The notes below the pieces were generated by a model. The model searched no databases. It had not been told where the DNA came from and saw only the letters and a program-made list of their open reading frames with translations. A DNA stretch of 64,000 nucleotides. Source: Calditrichia bacterium. GTDB lineage: Bacteria > Calditrichota > Calditrichia > RBG-13-44-9 > J075. Position 1 is the stretch's first letter, and every line of letters begins with the position of its first letter. Location: positions 1 through 64,000 of the forward strand of contig JACKAP010000018.1 in assembly GCA_020635015.1 (NCBI GenBank), given 5' to 3'. Below, piece after piece: positions 34,227 to 43,105 of this stretch. The translations under genes and the position numbers were made by a program.

Positions 34227-35051
34227 ATGGAAAATAATCCCAAAATTCTCATCTTGACGCCGGTGAAAGATGCGGCGGAGGTGTTGGATAGCTACTTTGC
34301 CAACCTGCTCAGGCTCCAATTTCCGCCGCAGCATCTCTCGCTCGGTTTCCTGGAAAGCGATAGCCGCGACGAGACCTATTCCCTGCTGCAGCAAAAACTC
34401 CCCGAGCTTCGCCGAACCTATCGCAACGTGGGATTGTGGAAAAAAGATTTCGGGTTTCAGATTCCGCAGGACACCCCGCGCTGGTCGGGGAACCTTCAAT
34501 ATCAGCGGCGGGCCATCCTTGCCCGCAGCCGCAATCATTTGCTCTTCCGCGCGCTGGACGATGAAGACTGGGTGCTGTGGCTGGATGCTGACGTCTGCGA
34601 ATACCCGGCCGATATCATTCAGCGCCTGCTGGCGACCGGCAAGGAGATCGTGCATCCAAATTGCGTGCTGGAGTACGGCGGAAAAAGCTACGACCGCAAC
34701 GCCTGGCGTGATAAAAAGAAATATCATTTAGACGACCTGCGCCGCGAAGGCGACCTGGTGAAGCTGCACGCCGTGGGTGGCACCATGCTGCTGATCAAAG
34801 CTGACCTGCACCGCGACGGGCTGATCTTCCCGCCTTTCCTGTATGGGAAAAAGAATCGGCTGATCCGCCGCTTCAATTTCTTCTTTGCCAACGGGAAAGA
34901 AGCCCTGGCCGGCCTGGCTACAATTCCCGCCAAAATATTCCGCAACCGCTACCAGGGGGAAATGGAGACCGAAGGATTGGGCATCATGGCCAACGACATG
35001 GGGCACGAATGCTGGGGGATGCCTAACCTGGAGATACGCCATCGCTCGTAA
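34227..35051 (+). CDS. Anp1/GT62-like glycosyltransferase
   Basis: 274 residues from ATG 34227. KILILTPVKDAAEVLDSYF and LGFLESDSRDETY open a GT-A fold; DDEDWVLWLDADVCEYPADI carries the DxD site and, with EIVHPNCVL, matches the Anp1 (GT62) family known from fungal mannan synthesis and also present in bacteria. GGTMLLIKADLHRDGLIFPP and the end (DMGHECWGMPNLEIRH) agree. The frame continues upstream through the GT4 relic, but the GT62 homology begins at this Met. Likely a mannosyl-type transferase of the surface glycan. Confidence 0.82.
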   Translation: MENNPKILILTPVKDAAEVLDSYFANLLRLQFPPQHLSLGFLESDSRDETYSLLQQKLPELRRTYRNVGLWKKDFGFQIPQDTPRWSGNLQYQRRAILARSRNHLLFRALDDEDWVLWLDADVCEYPADIIQRLLATGKEIVHPNCVLEYGGKSYDRNAWRDKKKYHLDDLRREGDLVKLHAVGGTMLLIKADLHRDGLIFPPFLYGKKNRLIRRFNFFFANGKEALAGLATIPAKIFRNRYQGEMETEGLGIMANDMGHECWGMPNLEIRHRS

Positions 35052-35137
35052 CTTGCGCAATTATAATGGAACTGAGTTTTTAGATGATATTTGAAACATT
35101 TACTAAATCTACTTTTCGTAGAGCGAAGAGCGTGGAG

Positions 35138-35181
35138 CGGAAAAACAAACATCACGAGCGGCCGTGAGCAAATATCGTGAG
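35138..35181. repeat. Short GATRTTT-linker mini-hairpin unit, reverse orientation
   Basis: AAACATC, a 16-bp unit ACGAGC-GGCC-GTGAGC, then AAATATC and GTGAGC. These are the reverse-strand linkers of arrays A and C. It directly precedes the CCAACAT array. Confidence 0.7.
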
Positions 35182-35182
35182 C

Positions 35183-35241
35183 CCAACATCCAACATCCAA
35201 CATCCAACATCCAACATCCAACATCCAACATCCAACATCCA
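35183..35241 (+). repeat. (CCAACAT)n tandem array
   Basis: More than eight copies of a 7-bp word. It lies at the 5' end of the ABC exporter gene; inverted copies lie at the 3' end (37063-37162). Confidence 0.95.
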
Positions 35242-35256
35242 AATAAGAGCAGCGCT

Positions 35257-37044
35257 TTGAACCCAATCACAAAATCAAAATTCCTCTACAGCATCCTGAA
35301 GCCCTACCGCCATTTTGCGCTGTTGATCATCCTTTGTGCCATGCTGGCTTCGGTTTTCGATGGCATCTCCATTGGCCTGCTGGTTCCCTTGATGAGCAAT
35401 CTGCAGCAGATGGAGGCAAGCGACGATCTTCCCAAAGCATTTCAATGGCTGGCGATGCAACTTAACCAATATCCGGAATCGCAGCAGATTGCCTGGGCGA
35501 TCGCCTTTGTGCTGGCGGCGATTTTATTTAAAAATGTATTTATCGCTGTTTCGATGAAGCTGGGTTATTGGCTGTCGAGCCGCCTGGTGGCGGATTTACG
35601 GAGTAGGGCCATGAATCTGCTGATGGATGTTGGCATCGATTATCATTATAAATCCAGCGCAGGCGATCTCATCGAGAAAGTGGTCAACAATACCGGAAAA
35701 GTGGAATTTTTTCTCCGGATGATCATTGAACTCTGCGCCAATGTGCTGACCCTCGCTGTCTTGTTCGGCATGCTGTTTTTGCTGTCCTGGCAGCTTACCT
35801 TGCTTACCGGTATTCTGGGCGGTGCGTTCGTGCTGTTCATCTTCCGCTATACCAAATCATTCGGGCATCTCGGTCAAAAATCCGCGCTGGCCGGGCAGGC
35901 GCTCATGAGTGCGATCCACCAATCTTTAAGCGGTATTTTGCTCATCAAGTCATCCAGTAAAGAAGCGCAACAAATTACGCTGCTCGATAAGGCCATCGAG
36001 GTCAACCGGGAAACAGAATACCGGCGCAACTTCAAGGTTTTTTCCCTCAATCCGGTCACCGACATATTGGCTTCCGCCGCCTTTGCGGTACTCTTTATGG
36101 TCGCGATGATGATGTACGGCATGAATACCAGGCTGATGTTAACGGAGATGTTGCCCTTTATGTACATTCTATTGCGCATCGTGCCGCTGGTAAAGTATAT
36201 CCATTCCCAGAGGGGGGAAATCATCACTCGCCGGCCTTATGTGGATCGGGTCTACGAGCTGCTGCGCCGGGACAATAAGCCTTTTATTCAAGACGGGAGC
36301 GAAGATTTCCCGGGTCTCTGCCGGGAGATTCGCTTCCAGTCGGTTTCTTTTGATTATCATGGCGGCGGCAAGTCCATTTTGCAAGATGTTGACTTTACCC
36401 TGCCTGCCGGTAAGACGACCGCGATTGTCGGCGATTCCGGGGCTGGGAAGTCGACGATTGTCAGTCTGCTGCTGCGGCTGTACGATCCCCGGAGCGGTGA
36501 AATTTTGCTCGATGAAACCCCCCTGAAAAATTTCCGACTGGCTGCTTATCATCGGAAAGTCGGGATCGTTAGCCAGGACACCTTTCTGTTTAACGATACG
36601 GTGAAGTTCAATATCACCTTCGGCGTTGACCAAATGCCGCCGGAAGACCGTATGATCGCGGCGGCGCAAAAAGCCGGTGCGCATGAGTTTATCCAGGCAT
36701 TGCCGAAGGGCTACGATACGGTTGTCGGCGATCGCGGGGTGCAGCTCTCCGGCGGTCAGCGCCAGCGCCTGGCCATTGCCCGGGCGATTATCCGCGATCC
36801 GGACATATTGATCTTGGATGAAGCTACCAGCTCCCTCGACACGCTGACCGAGCGCCGCATCCATCAGGCGATTACGGAACTGAGCCTGGGCCGTACCGTG
36901 ATCATCATCGCCCACCGGCTGTCGACCATCCAGGATGCCGATCAAATCATCGTCTTAAAAGAAGGCCGGGTCGCCGAGATCGGAGATGCGAAAAACCTGC
37001 TGGCCCAAAAAGGGGAATATTTTAAGCTCGTAAATGCGTTGTGA
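35257..37044 (+). CDS. MsbA-type ABC exporter (fused membrane and ATPase domains)
   Basis: 595 residues if TTG 35257 is the start (AAGAG eight bases before). A GTG at 35164 would give 626 residues, but then about 25 N-terminal residues would be translated from the CCAACAT array (NIQHPTS repeated). Six membrane segments (about 15-320) precede an ATPase with Walker A GDSGAGKST, signature LSGGQRQRLAIARA, Walker B ILILDEATSSLD and the switch HRLST. Such exporters flip lipid A or lipid-linked oligosaccharides. Its place at the end of the glycan locus suggests the glycan lipid as substrate. Confidence 0.9.
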   Translation: MNPITKSKFLYSILKPYRHFALLIILCAMLASVFDGISIGLLVPLMSNLQQMEASDDLPKAFQWLAMQLNQYPESQQIAWAIAFVLAAILFKNVFIAVSMKLGYWLSSRLVADLRSRAMNLLMDVGIDYHYKSSAGDLIEKVVNNTGKVEFFLRMIIELCANVLTLAVLFGMLFLLSWQLTLLTGILGGAFVLFIFRYTKSFGHLGQKSALAGQALMSAIHQSLSGILLIKSSSKEAQQITLLDKAIEVNRETEYRRNFKVFSLNPVTDILASAAFAVLFMVAMMMYGMNTRLMLTEMLPFMYILLRIVPLVKYIHSQRGEIITRRPYVDRVYELLRRDNKPFIQDGSEDFPGLCREIRFQSVSFDYHGGGKSILQDVDFTLPAGKTTAIVGDSGAGKSTIVSLLLRLYDPRSGEILLDETPLKNFRLAAYHRKVGIVSQDTFLFNDTVKFNITFGVDQMPPEDRMIAAAQKAGAHEFIQALPKGYDTVVGDRGVQLSGGQRQRLAIARAIIRDPDILILDEATSSLDTLTERRIHQAITELSLGRTVIIIAHRLSTIQDADQIIVLKEGRVAEIGDAKNLLAQKGEYFKLVNAL

Positions 37045-37062
37045 GTTAAGTTTAGTTATTTT

Positions 37063-37162
37063 TGATATTGGATATTGGATATTGGATGTTAGATGTTAGA
37101 TGTTGGATGTTGGATGTTGGATGTTGGATGTGTTTTTTATCCAACATCCAACATCCAACATA
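37063..37162. repeat. (GGATGTT)n/(CCAACAT)n palindrome after the exporter gene
   Basis: About ten GGATRTT-type units (37063-37130), a T-rich loop TGTTTTTTAT and three inverted copies (37141-37161). With the array at 35183 it brackets the exporter gene in inverted orientation. Confidence 0.93.
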
Positions 37163-37303
37163 ACCCATCCACCAATTTTTTTATTTATAAGGTGAAAAAA
37201 TCCCCAAAAAAGCTTAAATTTGGCTCTTTGATAATCAAAGCTTTTTCAAGCACCAGACTTGAAAAAGCGGATGCATTCATATAACATGACTGGAGGTAAA
37301 ACC

Positions 37304-38356
37304 ATGGCTCAAAAGATTGCCGAGTTATTGGGGAATGAGGCCGATGCGCTTCTCAACCATAAATGTAAAACCATATCGAAAGAACAGCTGCATCTGCCGG
37401 GACCGGATTTTGTGGACCGGGTAATGGGGATTTCGGACCGTCACCCCGCCACCCTGCGGAATCTGCAGACCCTTTTTGACCACGGCCGCCTGAGCAAAAC
37501 CGGTTATATCTCCATCCTGCCGGTGGATCAGGGCATCGAGCACTCCGCCGGGGCTTCTTTTGCGCCGAACCCGATCTATTTCGATCCGGAAAATATCGTC
37601 AAGCTGGCCATCGAAGGCGGCTGTAATGCGGTAGCCTCCACCCTGGGCGTGCTGGGCGCGGTTTCCCGTAAGTATGCCCATAAAATTCCCTTCATCCTGA
37701 AGATCAATCATAACGAATTGTTAACCTATCCGACCAAATACGATCAGATCTTATTCGCCGACATCGATCAGGCTTTCGACATGGGCGCGATTGCAGTGGG
37801 CGCGACAATCTATTTCGGTTCCGATGAGAGCGGACGCCAGATTCAGGAGATCTCCGAGGCATTCCGTTATGCCCATGAACTCGGGATGGTGACTATTCTG
37901 TGGGCCTATACCCGCAACGAGGCATTCAAAAAGGATGGCGTCGACTACCACGTGTCGGCCGACCTGACCGGCCAGGCCAACCACCTGGCGGCGACGATCG
38001 AAGCAGATATCGTCAAGCAGAAACAGGCCGAGAATAACGGGGGGTATAATGCCATCAAATTCGGCAAGACCCATCCGAAAGTCTACTCCGAGCTGACCAG
38101 CGATCATCCCATCGACCTGACCCGCTACCAGGTGGCCAACTGTTACATGGGCCGGGCCGGGCTGATTAACTCCGGCGGCGCCTCGGGTTCCAACGATCTG
38201 GCCCAGGCGGTGAAGACGGCGGTGATCAATAAGCGCGCCGGGGGCATGGGCCTGATCTCCGGGCGGAAGGCCTTCCAGAAGCCGATGAAAGACGGCGTGG
38301 CTCTGCTCAACGCCATCCAGGATGTCTATCTCGACAAGAACATCACCATCGCCTGA
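37304..38356 (+). CDS. fbaB: Class I fructose-bisphosphate aldolase (FbaB/DhnA type)
   Basis: 350 residues from ATG 37304, with GGAGG eight bases upstream. YISILPVDQGIEHSAGASF is the family signature; IPFILKINHNE, AVGATIYFG, WAYTRNEAF and DYHVSADLTGQANHLAATI follow, and GRAGLINSGGASG is the phosphate-binding end. It cleaves or forms fructose 1,6-bisphosphate through a lysine Schiff base. It is a single-gene unit closed by a strong terminator. A 15-bp near-palindrome CTTTGAT-A-ATCAAAG at 37226-37240, upstream of the start, may be an operator. Confidence 0.92.
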   Translation: MAQKIAELLGNEADALLNHKCKTISKEQLHLPGPDFVDRVMGISDRHPATLRNLQTLFDHGRLSKTGYISILPVDQGIEHSAGASFAPNPIYFDPENIVKLAIEGGCNAVASTLGVLGAVSRKYAHKIPFILKINHNELLTYPTKYDQILFADIDQAFDMGAIAVGATIYFGSDESGRQIQEISEAFRYAHELGMVTILWAYTRNEAFKKDGVDYHVSADLTGQANHLAATIEADIVKQKQAENNGGYNAIKFGKTHPKVYSELTSDHPIDLTRYQVANCYMGRAGLINSGGASGSNDLAQAVKTAVINKRAGGMGLISGRKAFQKPMKDGVALLNAIQDVYLDKNITIA

Positions 38357-38382
38357 AATCCTCCGGCAACGGTCAATTTAAA

Positions 38383-38417
38383 AAACCCGCAGGGAGATAA
38401 ATCCTGCGGGTTTTTTT
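38383..38417 (+). terminator. Intrinsic terminator of the aldolase gene
   Basis: AAACCCGCAGG pairs with CCTGCGGGTTT around a GAGATAAAT loop, followed by a run of T to 38417. Confidence 0.93.
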
Positions 38418-38426
38418 GTTGAGAAT

Positions 38427-38613
38427 AGAACGCGGATGACGCGGATGACGCTGATTTGCACGGATTTTTTTAAGTCGCTTCGCGAGGTGTTATCTAATAT
38501 TTGCCGTAAAGGTGCAAAGCTGATGCAAAGAATACAGAGTTTTCTTAAGTCTTTGTCTTTTAACCTATTCAGTTATCCGTGAAAATCCGCGTCATCCGCG
38601 TCATCCGCGTTCT
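38427..38613. repeat. Palindrome of GCGGATGAC/GTCATCCGC words
   Basis: Left arm 38427-38466 and right arm 38574-38613 are inverted, with ATCCGCGTC repeated two to three times in each, around a 107-bp loop. Confidence 0.9.
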
Positions 38614-38755
38614 ATTAAAAAGTGCAACCCGCATTACACCTTGTTTCCCGCCGGGCGATTGCTTACATTTTCTCCCTGCCGTGAGGCCGGAACGAAAATC
38701 TTGCAAAAGCGTAGCAATCTGCAAAACCGATACAATACGGAAAGGTGATCCGGGC

Positions 38756-39631
38756 ATGAAATTTTTTTCGCTGAATCTGCTGCTGGGAGGACTTCTACTG
38801 CTGGCAACCAATGGTTTTGCGCAATCTTTTACCGCGCAGATCGCGCTGCAGGCCGACCGCCTGCAGCCCCAGGACCAGGAGATCCTCTCGGAAATTCCCC
38901 GGGCGCTGGAGGATTACATCAACAATTACCGTTGGGCGGATGATAATCAGGATATCAAGGTCAAGGCGCGGATCAATATCATCGTCGAGACTGTCACCAC
39001 CCGGGGGTCGGAAAAACTCTTCCGCGGCCAGTTGCTGGCCCAGTCGGAAGCGGCGGGTAATTTTCTCGACAAGGCCTGCGAATTTCCCTACATCGAGGGG
39101 CAGTTTATGGAGCACCAGCGCCCGGTGTTCAATTCCCTGCTCTCGATCATCGATTATTACATCTATGTGCTGCTGGGAACGGAGATGGATACCTATATTA
39201 TCAAGGGAGGCACTCCCTTCTTCGACCGCGCCCGCAATATTTGCGATGAGGGTCTAATCAGCAATTATTCGCTGGGCTGGAAGAGCCGGCTGGATGACCT
39301 GCAACTGATCACCGACGGTGACCACATATTCCTGCGCGATGCAATGTTTTATTTTTACGAAGGGCTGTTTTACGCCGAAGAGCGGCAGGACCGGGATAAG
39401 ACCCCGGAATACTCCAAAAAGGTGGTGGAACTGTTGGGACAGATCGGCCGCCGCCGTCCCAACAGCAAGGTGCTCAAGCGTTTCCTCGATTCTCATTACA
39501 ATGAGTTTTGCACCTTGTTCAAGTACGATGCCAATCGCAATAATATGAACCAGATGATGCAGCTGGACAACCGCCACAGCGAGACCTATGAAAGCTGCAA
39601 GCTTGAGGGGAAAAAAGCCTTGCAGCGCTAA
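38756..39631 (+). CDS. DUF4835 family exported protein
   Basis: 291 residues from ATG 38756 with AAAGG upstream. Signal peptide LLLGGLLLLATNGFAQ. The body has ALEDYINNYRWADD, KARINIIVETV, RPVFNSLLSIIDYYIYVLLG, GTPFFDRARNICDEG and FLRDAMFYFYEGLFYAEE, which match DUF4835, a family of about 300 residues in Bacteroidetes and relatives. The role is unknown; in Bacteroidetes it is often near coaBC. Here the convergent neighbour is ychF, overlapping by 4 bp at the stop codons. Confidence 0.85.
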   Translation: MKFFSLNLLLGGLLLLATNGFAQSFTAQIALQADRLQPQDQEILSEIPRALEDYINNYRWADDNQDIKVKARINIIVETVTTRGSEKLFRGQLLAQSEAAGNFLDKACEFPYIEGQFMEHQRPVFNSLLSIIDYYIYVLLGTEMDTYIIKGGTPFFDRARNICDEGLISNYSLGWKSRLDDLQLITDGDHIFLRDAMFYFYEGLFYAEERQDRDKTPEYSKKVVELLGQIGRRRPNSKVLKRFLDSHYNEFCTLFKYDANRNNMNQMMQLDNRHSETYESCKLEGKKALQR

Positions 39632-40701
39632 ACGTTAAAGCGGATGTTCATGATATCGCCGTCTTTGACGATGTAGTTTTTCCCCTCCAGGCGCAGCACT
39701 CCGTGGTCGCGACATTTGGCCAGGGTCTGATGTGTCATGAAGTCCTCGTAATGCACCACTTCCGCGCGAATAAATCCCCGTTCCATATCGGTATGAATCG
39801 CACCGGCCGCTCCGGGGGCGGCGGTGTCCTGGCGGATCGTCCAGGCCCGGCATTCATCCTCTCCCACCGTAAAAAATGAGATCAGGCCGAGCAGCTCGAA
39901 GGAGGTGCGGATCAGCTTATTCAGCGCCGGCTCGACGATGCCGAGCTCTTCCAGGAACATTGCCCGGTCTTCTTCTTCCAGTTGAGCAATCTCCGCTTCC
40001 GCCTTGCCGCAGAGGGCGATCACCCGCACATTGGGCTTTTCGGCATGCCGGGCGGCAATCTCCGCGGCCTGGACGATGTCGGCTTCGTTGATATTCAGCA
40101 CCAGCACCACCGGCTTGGCGGAGAGGAACTGGAAGCCGCGCAGCATGGTTTTTTCTTCCTCGGTGAAGGCGTGCTCGCGCAGGGGGCTCTCTTGCTCCAG
40201 GATCTCCTGGCAGCGCTTCAGCAGGGCCAGTTCGCGCAGCTTCTGGTCGTCTTTGGCCTTTTGTACCTGCTTCTGCAGCCGCTCGATGCGGTTTTCCACG
40301 ATCGCCAGGTCGGAGAGCAGGAATTCCGCCTCCACGGTTTGGATATCCCGCTGGGGATCCACCTTGCCCGCCGGGTGGGGATGGAAGGTATCTTCAAAAG
40401 CACGGATCACCACGCAGAGGGCGGCAGTGTTCTTCAGCACTTGCAGGAACTGGGCGTCGAAACCTTTGGACTGGTCGCTGTCCATGCCGCCCACCTCAAT
40501 GTATTCGATGGTAGCCGGTACTTTCTTCTTGGGATTGAAGATGGCGGTCAATTTATCCAGCCGTTCGTCCGGCACTTTCACCACCCCGCGATGTACTTCC
40601 ACTTTCCCCCCGCCGAAGGCCGCATCAGCCGGCTGCCCGGTCAGGGTGGCAAACAAGGTGGTCTTTCCCGATACCGGCAATCCGACAATGCCGACTTCCA
40701 T
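39628..40701 (-). CDS. ychF: YchF-type (Obg-family) ATPase
   Basis: 357 residues. The P-loop is GLPVSGKTT (7-15), unlike the GxPNVGKST of classical YchF. NINE in VLVLNINEAD is the NxxE that gives ATP rather than GTP preference. KVPDERLDKLTAIFNPKKKVPATIEYI is typical, as is the coiled-coil insert (about 135-165) and the C-terminal TGS-like domain AWTIRQDTAAPGAAGAIHTD and DGDIMNIRF. YchF binds ribosomes and affects stress responses. The P-loop suggests the DUF933-type paralog group; a second, classical YchF may exist elsewhere. Confidence 0.92.
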   Translation of the reverse strand: MEVGIVGLPVSGKTTLFATLTGQPADAAFGGGKVEVHRGVVKVPDERLDKLTAIFNPKKKVPATIEYIEVGGMDSDQSKGFDAQFLQVLKNTAALCVVIRAFEDTFHPHPAGKVDPQRDIQTVEAEFLLSDLAIVENRIERLQKQVQKAKDDQKLRELALLKRCQEILEQESPLREHAFTEEEKTMLRGFQFLSAKPVVLVLNINEADIVQAAEIAARHAEKPNVRVIALCGKAEAEIAQLEEEDRAMFLEELGIVEPALNKLIRTSFELLGLISFFTVGEDECRAWTIRQDTAAPGAAGAIHTDMERGFIRAEVVHYEDFMTHQTLAKCRDHGVLRLEGKNYIVKDGDIMNIRFNV

Positions 40702-40721
40702 AGTGTTCTCCTTTTCTTTTT

Positions 40722-40760
40722 GCTGAGGGCTGAGGCTGAGGCTGAGGGCTGAGGGCTGAA
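40722..40760. repeat. GGCTGA-type tandem words
   Basis: GCTGAGG and GGCTGAG units repeat five to six times just upstream of ychF. Confidence 0.85.
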
Positions 40761-40800
40761 AATGTTAAAAAATACTTGCGCACAATAACATTTTAATTTT

Positions 40801-40880
40801 CTTCGCTCTTCGCTCTTCGCTCTTCGCTCTTCGCTCTTCGCTCTTCGCTCTTCGCTCTTCGCTCTTCGCTCTTCGCTCTT
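40801..40880. repeat. (CTTCGCT)n tandem array
   Basis: About 11 perfect copies of a 7-bp word. Related GAGCGAAG words occur near 35117. Confidence 0.97.
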
Positions 40881-40976
40881 CTATCCGGCGCACAATTTAG
40901 AGAAGTTGCTGCCTAAATCCAATGTAAATTGATTAAACTCATTTCCCTTGACAAGCATGTTGGGGAGATTTAACAT

Positions 40977-41250
40977 GATGGGTGGATGGGTGGATGGGTG
41001 GATGGGTGGATGGGTGGATGGGTGGATGGGTGGATGGGTGGATGGGTGGATGGATGGGTGGGTGAATGGTTGGATGGGTGGATGGGTAAAAGATCTGGTG
41101 CTACGCTCTGCGTGGTACCCGGTCTTTCGACGCTCCGCGTCGAGCGCGCTCGATTTGGACTTTGGCTGAGGTGACGCAGAGCGTCACGATGCACATTCGA
41201 CGCGGAGCATCGAACGAGAACGTATTTTCTACCCATCCATCCACAAATAA
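40977..41250. repeat. (GGTGGATG)n array with inverted words
   Basis: About twelve units of an 8-bp word (40977-41087). GACGCTCCGCGTCGAGCG-type short palindromes follow (about 41130-41220), then inverted CCCATCCATCC at 41233-41246, so the whole is an unequal palindrome. Confidence 0.9.
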
Positions 41251-41285
41251 TTTCCGAACTTACGCCTAATATCACGGAGCACAAA

Positions 41286-41915
41286 ATGTCTACTCCCGTT
41301 CCCGAATTATTACAATTCGAGCACCTCATCTGGCAGGAGCAAATCACCCATATCGCCGGGATCGACGAGGCCGGTCGGGGGCCGCTGGCCGGGCCGGTGG
41401 TGGCGGCGGCGGTGATCTTTCCGCCCTATCATTATATCGAGGGGGTAAAAGATTCTAAACAATTGTCGGAGAAGCAGCGTGAGCGGTTTTATGATCTGAT
41501 TACCGAACAGGCGCTGGCTTACGGGATCGGGATTGTGGATCATGCCGAAATCGACCGGATCAACATTCGCCAGGCCACCTTCAAGGCGATGCGCATGGCG
41601 ATCGGTTCCCTGTCGCAGAATCCGCAATACCTGCTGATCGACGGCGAGGAACTGCCGGACCGGATCTATCCCCAGGAGGCGCTGGTAAAGGGGGACGGGC
41701 GGAGCTTCACCATCGCGGCGGCTTCGATTCTGGCCAAGGTGACCCGCGACCGCCGGATGCTCGAATATCACCGGGAGTATCCCCGCTACGGCTTCGACCG
41801 CCACAAAGGCTACGGCACGGCCTTTCACCGGGAGATAATCCGTAAATACGGCCCCTGCCCGGTGCACCGGCGATCGTTTTTGAAGAACATCCTGGGATCG
41901 TCCGCTGGGGAGTAG
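41286..41915 (+). CDS. rnhB: Ribonuclease HII
   Basis: 209 residues. GIDEAGRGPLAGPVVAAAVI holds the first two catalytic acids (Asp-Glu); KDSKQLS, LLIDGEELP and AAASILAKVTRDR follow with the remaining acids. It removes ribonucleotides and RNA primers from DNA. The gene stands alone between repeat-rich gaps. Confidence 0.96.
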   Translation: MSTPVPELLQFEHLIWQEQITHIAGIDEAGRGPLAGPVVAAAVIFPPYHYIEGVKDSKQLSEKQRERFYDLITEQALAYGIGIVDHAEIDRINIRQATFKAMRMAIGSLSQNPQYLLIDGEELPDRIYPQEALVKGDGRSFTIAAASILAKVTRDRRMLEYHREYPRYGFDRHKGYGTAFHREIIRKYGPCPVHRRSFLKNILGSSAGE

Positions 41916-41948
41916 CTGATACTTTAAGCCTGTTTGGCATTGGACATT

Positions 41949-42076
41949 AGCCACAGAGGCACAGAGCTCACAGAGTCTTTGTCCTTAACTGACAATTCGA
42001 GCCATGCACTGTTCCAACTGAGAACTAACGACTGAAAACTGACAACCAACTCTGTGCCCTCTGTGTCTCTGTGGCT
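41949..42076. repeat. Palindrome of CACAGAG/CTCTGTG words
   Basis: 28-bp arms (41949-41976, 42049-42076) with three mismatches. The loop has 7-bp words ACTGAGA and ACTGAAA. The same words form 47509-47580 and 44459-44484. Confidence 0.92.
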
Positions 42077-42094
42077 ACAAACTGGTTAAAATAT

Positions 42095-42517
42095 CTATTT
42101 TTTCTCCCGCATCCGGTTGGCAATTTGTTCGATCTCTTCCGGTGTGTACAACTTCCCCTCGCCGATGCCGGGGCAATCGTGAGCGGTCAGCTTCCAGCGG
42201 TAGGGCGACTTAATGTTCTCCGGCCAGAAAGGGAAGGTGCGGCACTGCAATGGTCGCACCGGATAGACGCTGCACCGCTCATCCTTCAGGAAAATGCATC
42301 CGCCTCCTGCTTCCGATTTCAACTGGAATCCGTCGCCCTGCTCGTTTAAATCGGCATATTGCTCCAGAAATTGCGTTTCGGCGATCCCCAGGAAAGCGGC
42401 GATGCGGGTGAGTTCGGCTTCGCTGACATCGACATAGCCGTCGGGATGGGAACAGCAGTTGCCGCAGTTGGTGCACTCGAAATGCAGCCCGTCTTTATAA
42501 AATTTATCCGTTTTCAT
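42095..42517 (-). CDS. YkgJ family cysteine-cluster protein
   Basis: 140 residues. CTNCGNCC near the N-terminus, then CIFLKDERCSVYPVRPLQCRTFPF and DCPGIG form the CxxCxxCC...C...C...C cluster of the YkgJ (UPF0153) family, thought to bind zinc or iron-sulfur. The function is not known. It overlaps the YkvA-type gene upstream by 14 bp, so they form an operon. Confidence 0.92.
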   Translation of the reverse strand: MKTDKFYKDGLHFECTNCGNCCSHPDGYVDVSEAELTRIAAFLGIAETQFLEQYADLNEQGDGFQLKSEAGGGCIFLKDERCSVYPVRPLQCRTFPFWPENIKSPYRWKLTAHDCPGIGEGKLYTPEEIEQIANRMREKK

Positions 42518-42923
42518 GATCCTCGGCAGGCGGCTCGTCCTGGTGCAGAAAACCCTGGTAGCGGCGCATCTCCTCCCGCAGCGACTCGACCACGAAGCCG
42601 ATCACGGCAGCATCATCGACAAAGCCGAGCAGGGGCAGAAAATCCGGGACCAGGTCGAGGGGATTGACAAAATACACCACCGCCGCTGCCGCCGTCAGAA
42701 GTGCCCGCCAGGGCATCTCCCGGTATTCGCCGGAGGCGTAAGCGCGGATCATCGAGATCAGCAGCTCCAGTTCGTCGAGCACTTTGCGAAGGCGGTGACG
42801 GTGTTTGCGGACTTTGGCGCCGGCATCTTCCAGCATTCGGCGCAACTGCTCATGCTGCCGGATCACTTCACGAGCCTGGGCTTCCGCGTCGGCATATCCG
42901 GGAGGCTGGTGGTTATTTCCCAT
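42504..42923 (-). CDS. YkvA-like DUF1232 protein
   Basis: 139 residues. The DUF1232 core AAVVYFVNPLDLVPDFLPLL followed by GFVDDAAVIGFV is clear at about 80-115. An N-terminal coiled-coil (about 15-50) precedes it. It is a small protein with a hydrophobic hairpin, probably at the inner membrane. Overlap with the YkgJ gene suggests cotranscription. Confidence 0.9.
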   Translation of the reverse strand: MGNNHQPPGYADAEAQAREVIRQHEQLRRMLEDAGAKVRKHRHRLRKVLDELELLISMIRAYASGEYREMPWRALLTAAAAVVYFVNPLDLVPDFLPLLGFVDDAAVIGFVVESLREEMRRYQGFLHQDEPPAEDHENG

Positions 42924-43105
42924 GGTATTTTTGATCGCTTAAAATGTGATACATCATAAGATTTCTTACCTGCGGAACCGCTAGATTTCAGCGAATGCTG
43001 AATATCACCCGTTTTCCGGGCAGGCCTTCAAATGTAAGCAATTTTTTCAGGGAAATTGAAAACCTGTTTTTTTTTATTCGCTTTGAACTTAATTTCACTT
43101 CCATC

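Larger units (their letters stand above)
38357..38755. other. Intergenic region with terminator and long palindrome
   Basis: The aldolase terminator is followed by the ATCCGCGTC palindrome (38427-38613). About 140 bp remain before the DUF4835 gene and should hold its promoter. No gene is supported. Confidence 0.7.
40702..41285. other. Repeat-filled intergenic region
   Basis: 584 bp containing three unrelated tandem arrays (GGCTGA-type, CTTCGCT-type and GGTGGATG-type). It should also contain the promoters of ychF (minus) and rnhB (+). No gene is supported; frames crossing it are repeat translations. Confidence 0.8.

Noticed and set aside
40970..41347. Frames across the GGTGGATG array
   Set aside because: Repeat translation (Gly-Trp-Met-Asp patterns or HPSTHPP) with no support as protein.
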